Assembly (NCBI GenBank): GCA_963575745.1
Contig: CAUYUJ010015497.1
Coordinates: forward strand, 113,566 to 177,565
DNA length: 64,000 bases
DNA from: Prorocentrum cordatum
Taxonomy: Eukaryota; Sar; Dinophyceae; Prorocentrales; Prorocentraceae
Reading direction: 5' to 3'
Shown here: in pieces, positions 1 to 9,533 of the stretch
Position numbering within the stretch: the stretch's first letter is position 1
How the letters are laid out: each line of letters begins with the position of its first letter
Position numbers and translations under genes: made by a program
The notes under the pieces: generated by a model
Seen by the model: only the letters and a program-made list of their open reading frames with translations
The model's database searches: none
What the model was told of the DNA's origin: nothing

Positions 1-51
1 GAAGGAAGAGGAGGGCGAGGAGGAGGAGGGCGAGGAGGAGGAAGAGGAGGA

Positions 52-82
<31 letters not shown>

Positions 83-160
83 AGAGGAGGAGAGGAGGAG
101 GAGGAGGGGAGAGGAGGAGGGAGGGCGAGGAGGAGGAGGAGGAGGAGGAGGAGGCGGAGG
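1..160 (+). repeat. GGA/GGGA purine tract
   Basis: Almost pure A/G on the plus strand, built of GGA and GGGA units and entering the window already in progress. All three plus frames are stop-free and would encode Gly/Glu/Arg runs, which is a property of the repeat and not evidence of a gene. Confidence 0.95.
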
Positions 161-484
161 AGGATCTCGCCGAGCCCCCCGGGGAGGCTGAGAGTCGGGA
201 GGAGGGAGAGGAGCAGGAGCAGCAGGTCGGCAGGGCGGTGGCGAGGGAGAGCGCAGGGAGGACGCCGACGACGGGCGCAGTGCGGCGCACCCCTCCCCGC
301 CGACGGGGGGCCACGGCGACAGCGAGTCCAGGGCCACGATGCTCAGCTGGCGGCTCGGCCTCCGCACCTTGCCGTGCGTGTCGACGCGGCCGGCGCCCAG
401 CAGCAGGCTCCCGCCCGTGTCCGCGGCCCGCACCTGCCCCAGAAGGGGGCAGGTGCGCAGCTGCTCCCGCCCTCCGCCACCTCC
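161..484. other. GC-rich single-copy stretch, nothing recognised
   Basis: GC-rich sequence between a GGA tract and a CT tract. Overlapping stop-free frames run through it, but no protein-like composition stands out and I see no shared repeat. Confidence 0.4.
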
Positions 485-489
485 TGCAA

Positions 490-590
490 GTCCTCTCCCT
501 ATATCTCTCTCTCTCGCTCTCGCTCTCGCTCTCGCTCTCGCTCTCGCTCTCTCTCTCTCTCTTCTTTCCCTCTCTTCCTCTTTGTTTTTT

Positions 591-627
<37 letters not shown>

Positions 628-740
628 TTCTCTCTCGCTCGCTATCTCTCTCTCTCTATCTATCTCTCTCCCCCACTCTCTCTCTCTCTCCTGCCGCTGC
701 TCCCGCCCCCTCCTCTCCACCCACCTCATGTCCATCCTCT
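490..740 (+). repeat. CT/CTCTCG polypyrimidine tract
   Basis: A run of CTCTCG hexamers grades into (CT)n with TTTCTC and TATCTC interruptions, then into CCT-rich sequence. It is pyrimidine on the plus strand, opposite in polarity to the tract that opens the window. Confidence 0.9.
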
Positions 741-1044
741 TCCTCCTCCCCCTCCCCCCTTTTCCTCCTCCTCGTCCTCCCCTGCATCTCTTGCGACTTG
801 GGCGGCGGATGCTGCAACCCTGGCATCAAAGGGGCCTCGTGCAGCCAGCTACAAACGGGAAGGACCGCAAGGAGACACGCCCATTGAACCATGTCCCAGG
901 AGAACACGAAACCCCCGTGTCCGTGAGGAGTCCGCCGCGGGAAGCGGGAGACGAGGCAAAGGCCGCACTTCTTGCTCGCCGCAACGCGGCCGAGACAATC
1001 CGCACGCGCGTCCGGGCGAGACCGGGGCACGCTCTCCAGGAAGG
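741..1044. other. GC-rich spacer, nothing recognised
   Basis: Mixed-composition sequence before the GCCCAAGA array. I can support no gene, RNA or repeat here. Confidence 0.4.
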
Positions 1045-2180
1045 CCCGAAAGGGCAAAAAAATAATTGTCCAATGGTTTTTGACGGACTTTGGCATTTGC
1101 GCCTTTTCGCCATTCCGACGGCCCAAGACGGCCCAAGAGGCCCCCAGGATCGCCCAAGAGGCCCCCCAAAGGGCCCCAGGACAGCCCAAGTGGCCTCCAA
1201 GACGGCCCCAAGAGGGCCCCAAGACGGCCCAAGAGGCCTCCAACACGCCCAAGATGGCCTCCAAGACGCCCAAGATGGCCTCCAAGACAGCCCCGAAGCG
1301 CCCCAAGAGGGCCCCAAGTCGGCCCAGAAAGGCCCCCAAGACGGCTCCCGACAGCGTCAGACGGGCCAGGAACCCACGAAGATGGCCGAAGTTGGCTCGA
1401 AGCTGGCCCAAGACGGGCCAAGAGGCCCCCAGGAGGGCCTCCAGGAAGGCCAGAAGAGGCCCAAAACATCGATTTTCCTTAGGTGTTTGAAGGATTCTGA
1501 CATTTGCTTCTTTTCGGCCTTCCGACGGCCCGAGACTGCCCAAGAACCCCCGAAGATCGCCGAAAGATCGCCCAAGAGGCCTCCAAGATGGCCTCAGAAC
1601 GGCCCAAGAAGGCCCCAAGACGGCCCCAAGAGGCCCCCAAGATGGCCCAGGAGGCCTTGAAGACGCCCAATATGGGCCTCCAAGACGGCCCTGGAGCACT
1701 CCAAGAGGGCCCCAAGTCGGCCCATAGAGACCCTCCAAACGGCTTCCGACGGCGTCAGACGGACCAGGAGCCCACCAAGACGGCCGAACATGGCCCTAAG
1801 ATGGCCCAAGACGGCCCAAGAGGCCTCCAAGAGGGCCTCCAGGAAGGCCCGAAAAGGCCAAACTCATTGATTTCCCATGAGTTTTTGAAGGATTGTGGCA
1901 TTTGCTGCTGTTGTTCGGCCTTCCGACGGCCCGAGACGGCCAAAATGCTCCCAATATCGCCCAATAGGCCCCCAAGACGGCCTAAGAGGCCCCCAAGACG
2001 GCCCAAGAGGCCTCCACGCTCAAGATGGCCTCCAAGACGGCCCAAGAGCCCTCCAAGACGTCCTCCAAGAAGGCTCGAAAGGTTAGAATGGCCTCCACAC
2101 GGCCAAGATGACCTTCAAGATGCCCACGTGTTCCCCAGAGGCTTTCCAAACCGATTCGGGGAACACATGGTCCGATAGCC
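1045..2180 (+). repeat. GCCCAAGA phased repeat with ~400-bp higher-order units
   Basis: Degenerate units of the form GGCCCAAGACGGCCCAAGAG, 10-11 bp apart, broken by an AT-richer spacer that recurs near 1,066, 1,467 and 1,866, so the higher-order period is about 400 bp. Each spacer has an ATTGATTTTCC-like start, a TTTGGCATTTGC core and ends TTCCGACGGCCC. All frames are open and would give Arg/Pro/Lys-rich peptides. Related blocks occur near 28.0, 42.7, 52.0 and 61.1 kb, so this is an interspersed repeat family and not one gene. Confidence 0.85.
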
Positions 2181-2182
2181 TG

Positions 2183-2290
2183 GCAGGTCTGGCCTCAACG
2201 TTCGGCCACATAGGCGCTTCTAAAAAGGCAGGGGGCGGCGGTGATTCGCCGTAGGCGTCTTCGATCCACCGCCCCCTGTTGATTCATCAC
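2183..2290 (+). repeat. Interspersed ~90-bp repeat, copy 1 (with hairpin)
   Basis: Contains GGCCACATAGG followed by a GGTGATTCGCCGTAGGCG core, shared with 42,570-42,668. This copy also has a GC hairpin with arms CAGGGGGCGG and CCGCCCCCTG. The right arm is lacking in the other copy. Both copies lie beside GCCCAAGA-type repeat, so this may be an end segment of that family. Confidence 0.7.
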
Positions 2291-2354
2291 AGGGTGCACG
2301 GCGTGCTGGACTTCCTACAGCTTGGATTTGGTTCTTTTTCAAAAGAACTCACCG

Positions 2355-3012
2355 AGGCAGGAGGAGGAGGAGGAGGAGAAGGAGGAGAAGAAGGAGGCGG
2401 AGGAGGAGAAGGAGGAGGAGGAGGAGGAAGGGGAAGGAGAAGAAGGAGGAGGAGAAGGAGGAGGAGGAGGAGGAAGGGGAAGGAGAAGAAGGAGGAGGAG
2501 AAGGAGGAGGAGGAGGAGGAGGAGGAGGGGGGGGGGGAAGGAGGAAGGAGTAGGAGGAGGAGGAGGAGAAGGAGGAGGAGGAGGAGAAGGAGGAGGAGGA
2601 GGAGGAGGAGGAGGAGGAGGAGGAGAGGGGGAGAAGGCAGGATGAGGAGGAGGAGGATGAAGAGAGAAAAGGAGGAGGAGGAGGAGAGGAGGAGGAGGAG
2701 GAGGGGAGGAGGAGGAGGAGGAGGAGGAGGAGGAGGGGGACGGGGAGAGGGAGGAGGGGGAGGGGGAGGAGGGAGGAGGGAGGAGGGGGAGGGAGGAGGA
2801 GCAGGAGGAGAAGGGGGAGGAGGAGGAGGAGGGGGACGGGGAGAGGGAGGAGGGGGAGGGGGAGGAGGGAGGAGGGAGGAGGGGGAGGGAGGAGGAGCAG
2901 GAGGAGAGAAGGGGAGGAGGAGGGAAGAGGAGGGGGAGGAGGAGGAGGAGGAGGAGGAGGAGGAGGAGGAGGAGGAGGAGGAGGAGCAGAGGAGGGGGAG
3001 GAGGAGGAGGAC
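2355..3012 (+). repeat. 650-bp GGA/GAAGGA purine tract
   Basis: Nearly uninterrupted purine on the plus strand. Within it, 2,730-2,900 holds two near-identical ~80-bp blocks, showing local tandem duplication. Overlapping ORFs of 250-326 codons on both strands are artefacts of the stop-free repeat. Confidence 0.95.
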
Positions 3013-3159
3013 CCGAACACCGAAGAGGCGGGGCCGGGGAGGTGGGGTGGGGGGGGGCCGCGCCCCGCCGACGGCTCGGCGCGGCGAGGTCCCGAAGAGG
3101 CTGCGCGCGGGCGCCTCGGCTGGGCCAGGAACCGCTCGGGGGGAATGGAAGGGGGGGAT

Positions 3160-3345
3160 AGCAACGGTCAAGGGGCCCAAGGACACACAAATAAATACAC
3201 ACAAATAAAGATAGTCTCCATATTTTCCTATATTTTCTCGGTTTTTGTCTTCCCCACCACTTCCCATATATTCCCATATTTTCTGGGGGATCGACGATTA
3301 ATTGTGTCTGTGTTTTTTTTTCCCTCCTGAAACGGGTAGGGTAGA
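3160..3345 (+). repeat. ~165-bp interspersed AT-rich repeat, copy 1
   Basis: Shares with 49,187-49,352 a run of ACACAAATAAATACACACA, several CCATATTTTCC motifs, CGGTTTTTGTCTTCCCC and a GGATCGACGATTA block ending in CCCTCCTGAA. Orientation is the same. It is clearly AT-richer than its surroundings. A diverged relative is visible near 28,560-28,650. Confidence 0.85.
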
Positions 3346-3850
3346 GAATCAGCTCACGTGCGAAAGGTTCGTGTCGCGACGACCCAGGCGTTGGTTCCTG
3401 ACACCGCGGGGATCGTTCAGCCTCGAACGATCGGCCCGTTCCGCCACGTCCGATCGTTCAACATCGACTGATTCTGGGCCGCCGCAGGCGTTCAACGTTG
3501 AACGCCGGCGTCGGGGTCGCCGCCGGTCGACACGACGCGAACCTGCCGTAGCTGATTTACACAGCGCCTCCCGGCGCCGGGAGGCGCCCGTGTATCGCGG
3601 AATGTGGGCCCGGCGGCGGGGCCGAAACCAGCCGCATGCAGCAGATTTCGCAACCCCCCCTTTCCCTATCCCCCCCTTTCGTTCGGCCCGAACCACACGA
3701 CACTACCACACCTACGGCCCAGCGATATTGAAAGTTGAGGCACTTAACCAAAACTACGACCACCTACAACCCATCTAAGACACCACCCCACCTGCGACCC
3801 ACCGACGACCTGGCGGGTCGCAGGTGGGGTGGTGTCGATTGGTTCCTGGT
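3346..3850. repeat. Cluster of perfect palindromes and hairpins
   Basis: Four separate inverted repeats lie within 430 bp: GAACGATCGG/CCGATCGTTC near 3,427-3,460; a perfect 20-bp palindrome GGCGTTCAACGTTGAACGCC at 3,487-3,506; a perfect 24-bp palindrome at 3,564-3,587 centred on CCGGCGCCGG; and a hairpin with perfect 22-bp arms at 3,779-3,800 and 3,815-3,836 around a 14-nt loop. Confidence 0.85.
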
Positions 3851-4404
3851 CGATCGGCCTTCCCTGAGACCCTGGCGCTTCAGCCCTGAACTTATCCCTT
3901 CCTGAGATTGACTCGCCAAATGGCGACGACAGTCTTAGGGATGCGTCCCCAGAAACTGAGGTAATTCCTGTAAGATCGGCATCGAGATGAGGCGATGCTC
4001 ATCATAGGGATAGGGATATGTTCCAGGCTGGCAAGCTTCAAATCTGCAGAGTCTCACTGTTGTGGCTCGAATGGTGCTAGAAAGGACCACAGAGGAGTCC
4101 CACAGGAGAAACGGGGAGCCCTAGACCGCCTGGCCCAGCAGCAATTTTCGCACAGCAAGGTGCACATGGCCGTGTCTCGACGTCCTACTTGTCGGCCCGC
4201 CTCTCATCCTTTGCTGCTGTCAGGGTACTTTGCTGGGGAAAATGTTTCACTCCTGGCGTCAAAAAACCGCTGTCGGGACGAGGGGCCCTCACAAATCGAT
4301 CCCTCTCGGAAAAAAACGCCTCAGAAGGATGTGGTCGACAACTCAGGCTCTGATCTTGCGCGATACCTGTCTTGTTCGTGGCGTTGGAACGCGTTGGCAC
4401 GCTC
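3851..4404. other. Unique sequence upstream of element A1
   Basis: Non-repetitive, lower in GC than its neighbours. Stop-free frames exist but none has convincing protein character. Confidence 0.35.
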
Positions 4405-4596
4405 TCGGGGGCGGCCAAAAGGGGGCTCCCAAGAGGGGGGGGCGCATATCATGGCCAGCGGCATGTGCGCGACCCTGGGGGGGGTCTGGGGACGTAATGA
4501 AAGAAGAAGAGGCGCCGTGAAATCTGGGGAGATATCATGGCACCCGCCATGATATCTCCCCCCTTTTGTCATCACCCCTCTCTTGGCCGCCCCCGA
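4405..4596. mobile_element. Short inverted-repeat element, family A, copy 1
   Basis: 192 bp bounded by TCGGGGGCGGCC and its reverse complement GGCCGCCCCCGA. Flanking pentamers CGCTC and TGCTC (4 of 5) are a plausible target duplication. An internal hairpin, ATATCATGGCACCCGCCAT with its mirror, lies near 4,535-4,558. Three other copies are at 34.1, 43.5 and 58.7 kb. No coding capacity, so it would be non-autonomous. Confidence 0.8.
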
Positions 4597-4636
4597 TGCT
4601 CTGGCAGAATACTCGGAACTGGACGTTTCAATCTGA

Positions 4637-5044
4637 GATCCCGCTGCTCGCGTCGACCGTCTGCTCGCTTCCCCCCTTGGTGGGAGACGAGCGGGTCCTT
4701 GGGGACACGTGTACTGGACTCCAGGGGCTTTCCCCGGGACATTCTTGTCCTTCCTGAACGACTTTTCGACGGTGCTGGGGCCCTGGGTTGTGCCCCAGGA
4801 AGCCGAGAATGGGGAAAGGCCTCCGGGACCCGTTTCCCTCTGGAGCCCTATCCTTCATGGCAACCTCCCCCCCGCCACCTTCATCGAACGTTTCCTTGGC
4901 GCTGATGAGATCGTCATCGAGAACGTAGCCTGCGCGGCCGCGCGCGCAGATCGGGTGCTGAGGGCGTGGGCCGAGCAGGCTCCCTCCGTTCCTCTTCCTC
5001 CCCTCGTGCAGCTGAGGGGCAACAATAGAGAGGGACTGGCATAG
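4637..5044 (+). CDS. Unrecognised protein, probable terminal exon
   Basis: A plus-strand frame is open from just after TGA (4,634-4,636) to TAG at 5,042-5,044, about 135 codons. From about residue 25 the composition is strongly protein-like, with segments such as GTFLSFLNDFSTVLGPWVV and FIERFLGADEIVIENVACAA, mixed hydrophobic and charged residues, and no repeat structure. No obvious ATG opens the frame, so this may be a 3-prime exon. The family A element ends 40 bp upstream. I do not recognise a family. Confidence 0.5.
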   Translation, partial: DPAARVDRLLASPLGGRRAGPWGHVYWTPGAFPGTFLSFLNDFSTVLGPWVVPQEAENGERPPGPVSLWSPILHGNLPPATFIERFLGADEIVIENVACAAARADRVLRAWAEQAPSVPLPPLVQLRGNNREGLA

Positions 5045-5059
5045 GGGGGGGCACATCGA

Positions 5060-5185
5060 CCTGGAATCGGCGATACATCGCCGATAGATCGGCGATAGGC
5101 CCCCGATAGTGGGTCCGAGCGCTCCTGGGCCGCTCCTGGGCAGGTTGGGGCTATCGGACCCCTATCGGCGATCGATGGGCGAATG
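5060..5185. repeat. ATCGGCGAT palindromic repeat
   Basis: Repeated ATCGGCGAT and its complement ATCGCCGAT form overlapping short inverted repeats. A similar ATCGGCGAT/GCATCGCC cluster occurs at 57,460-57,565. Confidence 0.7.
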
Positions 5186-5286
5186 GGGGTCGATGCACCC
5201 CCCCGAGCCCATCCCCGTGCCCAGAGGTTTTCGGGCTGCAACTCAGCTCTTAGGCGGCCGTTCGGGACAATTCTGGCCCCCCCCAG

Positions 5287-5690
5287 TCAGAGCAGCTGCT
5301 GGGAAGCATCCAGAAACCTGAAGAGACCGCCGAAACTGTGCCGAGCCAGCAGACCGCCGAGAAGCGCCAAAAGACACCCCCCTGTGCCCATCTCAGCCGA
5401 TCGCTGCCCCGGGGCAGCTGCCGGTCCCGCGTGCCAGCACGGCCACCCCGGCGGGAGCAGAAGGAGCGCGAGGGAGGGAGCGAAGGCGCTGCCGGGGCTG
5501 CTGGGACGGCCCGCCCCTGGCCCGGAGGCTGCTCTCCCCGCTGTCTCGCGGCGCTGTTGCCGTCTCCGCTCCTGCTCTTCGGGCTGGACGTGCGCGGAAG
5601 GCCAACTCCCAGGAGACCCGTCCGCGGCGAGCAGTGGCGCGTGGAGTGATGAGGCCCTCTCGGAGGCAGCGGGGGGCTCCTCAGACAGAC
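5287..5690 (-). CDS. Possible minus-strand coding segment
   Basis: Minus-strand frame open from 5,886 to 5,287. The part after the 5.7-kb repeat has protein-like stretches including QPEEQERRRQQRRETAGR and a hydrophobic C-terminal end containing CLLALLGGLLARHSFGGLF. Low-complexity Pro/Ala content and the absence of a clean start keep confidence low. Confidence 0.25.
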
Positions 5691-5699
5691 GCCCCCCAC

Positions 5700-5812
5700 C
5701 GTGTCTTCTGAGAAGCGTTCTGCGCCTTCGGGGAAGGCTCAGAAAGCTGTTCAGAAGGCCGGGGGAACTCCGAGCCTTCCGAGAAGGCCCGCCCCGTTTC
5801 CCTCCCCCGGGC
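5700..5812 (+). repeat. CTTCTGAGAAG repeat, uninterrupted copy
   Basis: About 105 bp rich in TTCTGAGAAG-type inverted repeats, reading GCCTTCGGGGAAGGCTCAGA in its centre and ending GAGAAGGCCCGCCCC. The same sequence occurs inverted at 41,222-41,352 and, split by an element insertion, at 34,028-34,105 plus 34,301-34,340. Confidence 0.8.
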
Positions 5813-6354
5813 TCGCCGTGCTGAACTGTGCTGAAGGTCGACTTCCAGGATATCTCTGGAGCCCACGCGCCGGACTCGCCCAGCACGCTGCCGCCGCCGC
5901 GTCAGTGCCATCGGTCGGTGCTGGGTTCACCTCCAGGGCACCGTGGCAGCCCAGCAGCTTGTCGTCTCCGCGGTCCCTGTGGCCCAGCACGGGCAGACTG
6001 GGCGGGAGGCAATGCCTCGGCGGGGTGCGGGAGCAAAAGGGGCCCAAAGTCTCCGAGGGGCCCAAAGTCTCCGAGCGGGCATCGCCAGTCTTTCCCTTCC
6101 GCGCCCAACAGGTTGGTCAAAGCGCCTGGGAGTTCTTGCGCAGCTTGGAACCCACTTCATCCTCCCAGACCACCCAGCAAGCAGGGCGCGCCCCTGTTCG
6201 TTCCACGGCATGCAACCCATGCCGAGAATACGAAGCAGCTAGCAGGGCAAGCGCTCTCCAGAGACGAATCCCAAATCGTGCAAGTGAATGTTTCCATGCG
6301 ACCACCCGTCGGGTGATACGGAGGTCGCGAGGGGCGGAGGACCAACTGATGACA
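5813..6354. other. Unclassified sequence
   Basis: Open plus frames run through here, one ending in an acidic Asp-rich tail produced by the following repeat. A tandem 20-bp duplication, AAAGTCTCCGAGGGGCCC, is present near 6,047-6,075. No supported gene. Confidence 0.3.
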
Positions 6355-6500
6355 ACTGAAAGTGACTGTGATGGTGACGACGCTAGTGACGACGAGTTGG
6401 CGACAACGCACGACGTCAATTCTTGTGACGATGCGTGATGGCGATGCTAGTGACAATGCATGTGGTAGTGGCGATGCGTGGCGGCGATACTGGCGATAAG
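6355..6500 (+). repeat. Degenerate GATGGCGATGC repeat
   Basis: Short GATGCTAGTGACAATGC/GGCGATGCGTGG units with 6-12 bp spacing and many substitutions. Confidence 0.6.
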
Positions 6501-6779
6501 CAGGGCATTGCAAGCGGGCAGCGCGCAAAAATAGCAGTGCATGAAACAACTTTGGCTGACAGAGCCTGGATAGCGGCACGACACACCCGCGATGGCGCAC
6601 TCACACTGGTGATTGCGACCACCGCAGTCACAGGCAAATCCATGCCACCTCGATTGCAGGAGGTGGCACTTATTTGCCCGCGACCCCTGTGGCACGCCAG
6701 ATGGTCCGAGGCAGTTTCGCACAGCGGCGAGCGTCCCTGTGGCGCAGTCTCACTATCAATCGCTTTCACCACCCATCCC

Positions 6780-7315
6780 ATACTCGATGTCACTATCTCA
6801 CGACCTCGCGACCAATTGATCCCACTATCGACGTCACTAGCGATCTCACTCTCCATCTACCTATCGACCTAACTTTCGATCTCCATTTATCGATCGGGCT
6901 CACAATCGACGTCACTATGGATCTCACTGCCAGTCTCACGATCAATCTGTGTATCGATCTCACTATTGATATCGTGATCGATCTCACTACCGATCTCACG
7001 ATCGATCTCACGCAATCGATCTCAACATCGACCTCAACGGGACACAACGGGACACCGCGCCACGGGACAACACGGGACATCACGGAGCACCACGGGACCC
7101 TGGCGGGACACCCCCGGGCCACGGCCGGCCAAACAGGGGGGGGGAGGAGAGACATTGAGCCCGGTTTCGCTCTAGCCAGGGCGGGATTATTCCTTTCGCC
7201 CGACCGCGTAGCCTTGCCTCGCCTGCAGGCGCGACACATAAACGGCACCAATTTCCCAGTCGGGGGCTCTCTGCTTCACTGCGCTCTAACCCCCAAAGCT
7301 CCGATAACGACAACA
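6780..7315 (+). repeat. 12-mer ATCGATCTCACT satellite and tail, copy 1
   Basis: Imperfect CTATCGATCTCA dodecamers (6,780-7,030) are followed by a CACGGGACAC decamer array (7,037-7,115) and a ~150-bp tail with TTTCGCCCGACCGCGTAGC and GGGGGCTCTCTGCTTCACTG. The whole order recurs in the next copy, so array and tail were duplicated together. Confidence 0.8.
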
Positions 7316-7384
7316 ATATACCATGTATACCTAGACGACCAGCCTTCGGGTGATAAGGACGGTCGGGGATGGGGGAGGAACAAC

Positions 7385-8470
7385 CGTCTCACTCAATCGA
7401 TCTCACAATCGATCTCACTATCGAGCTCACTATCGATCTTAATATCGATCCCACCATCTTTCTCACTATTGAAATCACTGTCAATCTGACAGTCCCTCTC
7501 ACTATCGATCTCACTAACGATCTCACAATCGACCTCACAATCGATCTCACTATCGATCTCACTATCGATTTCACTATCGATCCCACGATCGATCCCACTA
7601 TCGAACTCAATATTGATCCCACTAACGATCTCACTATCGATCTCATTAACGATCTCACTATCGATCTCACTACTGGTCTCTCTGTGAGTCTCACTATCGA
7701 TCGCACAATCGATCTCAATATCGATCTCACTATCGATCCCACCATCGATCTCACGATCGATCACACTATCGATCTCGCCATCGATCTTGCAATTGAATTC
7801 ACTATCGATCTTACGATCGATCCCACTATCAATCTGACCATCCATCCCGCAATCGATCTCACAATCGGTCCCACGATTGATCTCACTATCGATCTCACTA
7901 TCGATCTCACTTTCGATCTCACGGGACATCATGGGACGCCGCGCCACGGGACACCACGGGACACCACGGGACACCATCGGGACACCACGGCGGGACACCC
8001 CTCGCCACCGTCGGCCAACCCAGCAGGCCCAGGATAATTGATCCGAATGGCAAGAACCAATGGGACAATTGAGGCTGGGATCTGGGAGACTCTGCAATCA
8101 TTACGTGTTCAATAAAAAAAACATAATTTAACAACTTCCGTCCCCGATCTAAGTTATAATTATTGGAAGGGCCAGGACCCCAGGGTCTAAGCATCCCGCC
8201 GATTGAAGGGGCCCGAAACCGCTCTTCTTGATAGGATTCGATGGGGGAATGGGGGGCCGATGCACTTTTGGCAAATGCGCGGCCCCTTGAAATTTCAGAC
8301 GAACTGTTGTTCCGCCGCTGTAGCCAGAGGAGGGTTCATTCCTCTCGCCCGCCCACGCAGCTTCGCCTCACCCGCACGCACGACACGAACACGAACACGA
8401 AACCGAAACCGATTTCCTGGTGGGGGGGGGCTCTCCGTTTCACTGCGATCTCACCCCTCACCTCCGATAA
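7385..8470 (+). repeat. 12-mer ATCGATCTCACT satellite and tail, copy 2
   Basis: A more regular and longer array (7,385-7,925) with the same dodecamer, then the same CACGGGACAC array (7,920-8,000). A unique insert of about 290 bp follows, then the matching tail (8,300-8,470) with CTCTCGCCCGCCCACGCAGC and GGGGGCTCTCCGTTTCACTG. 12 is a multiple of 3, so the open frames encode an (Ile/Asp/Leu/Thr) tetrapeptide repeat on one strand and an (Arg/Ser/Ile/Val) repeat on the other. I read them as satellite. Confidence 0.85.
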
Positions 8471-9040
8471 AAATATGTGCTGAATTGTTGTCGAACATGC
8501 TCTGGGTGTGCTGCTTTGTAGTTTGCAACTTTCGCCTTAAAGCAGAGTGTGTGTTGTTAATGATATTTTGCATGTTCTTGCAGGTCTTCTCCGCCATTCG
8601 CTGCTTAGTATTATCGCTGATTCGTTCATGATTCCCAGGTCGTTTTGAATCACAGTGTTCAGGTCTGTCTCGCAACGCTGTGGTTGCATGGTCGTCCACT
8701 CGCAAGAGCACCCCACGAGAAAGTTTGAAGGGACTCAGGCATGGTTTCTTCTGGGCTCCAGAAGTGGCGCAAATAAACTGCCGTCTGTTTCGCCTCTCTG
8801 CCTAGAAATGGCTCTGATTGGTTTTGTTCGAGAGCCGTTGGGTGCAGGGTCCCAGTTCAGAGGCGGCCCAGCCGGCGTTGCTTGGTTCCCTCGTCTTGGT
8901 CTCCATCAGGCGTTGCCCAAGTTCCCCGGCATTGTCCCTTAGGTTCCCCAAAATCCTGCCTCTGTTCCCTGGTCTCTTGCCTTGGTCTCGAATTACCCGG
9001 TCTCGTTCCTCGGGTTCTCCGCTCGTTCCTTGGGTTCCCC
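8471..9040. other. Unique, lower-GC stretch
   Basis: Relatively AT-rich sequence without clear repeats. I see no convincing coding frame. Confidence 0.35.
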
Positions 9041-9312
9041 AGTCGTTGCAATGCCAAGCAGTGCGCAGCACTGCCGAGCAACGCCAAGAAGTGCCAGACA
9101 ATACCAAGAAGTGCCAAGCAATGCCACGCAAAGTAAAGCAATGCCGAGCAACGCCAAGCAATGCCAGGCAGTACCAAGAAATCAATGCGTGGCAACACCA
9201 AGCAAAGCGAAACCACGCCAAATAACGCCGAGCAATGCCTAGCAATGCCAAGCCAATGCAATGCCACGTCACGCCAAGCAATACAGCGCAATGCGTTGCA
9301 TTGCATCGCCAT
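9041..9312 (+). repeat. 10-mer AAGCAATGCC array
   Basis: About 25 degenerate copies of AAGCAATGCC and close variants at 10-bp spacing, giving Ser-Asn-Ala-Lys-Gln type peptides in the open frames. Confidence 0.85.
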
Positions 9313-9458
9313 GCATTGCTCAGAACTGCGTTGACCTGCTGTGCGGGAAAGAAAGGACATGGGCTCGGGCCAACTTCATGTTCGACGATGCCTCCCAACA
9401 TGGCCCAGGAGGGCCCCTGAAGTTCCTGGGCAATTCCGTGGGAAGATTGAAGATTGAA

Positions 9459-9533
9459 GATTGCAACGGACTGTTGCATACCCCCCAAACAGGTGAGGCG
9501 CAAACCTTCGCCTCATCATCCGTTGCAAGATGC
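9459..9533. repeat. Hairpin with TTGCAACGGA arms
   Basis: TTGCAACGGA (9,461-9,470) and its exact complement TCCGTTGCAA (9,519-9,528) enclose a second, inner inverted repeat GGTGAGGCG/CGCCTCATC. Confidence 0.75.

Noticed and set aside
1060-2180. Histone-like basic protein (Arg/Pro/Lys repeats)
   Set aside because: The same peptides appear in all frames and in five dispersed blocks; better explained by a phased DNA repeat.
2287-3267. 326-codon minus-strand ORF and overlapping frames
   Set aside because: Simple purine/pyrimidine repeat; all frames are open on both strands.
3779-3836. Rho-independent terminator
   Set aside because: The 22-bp hairpin has no U-run and the context is not bacterial.
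7385-7925. Repeat protein encoded by the ATCGATCTCACT array
   Set aside because: The 12-bp period keeps frames open on both strands; degenerate units, no start context, and the block is duplicated with non-coding tail.
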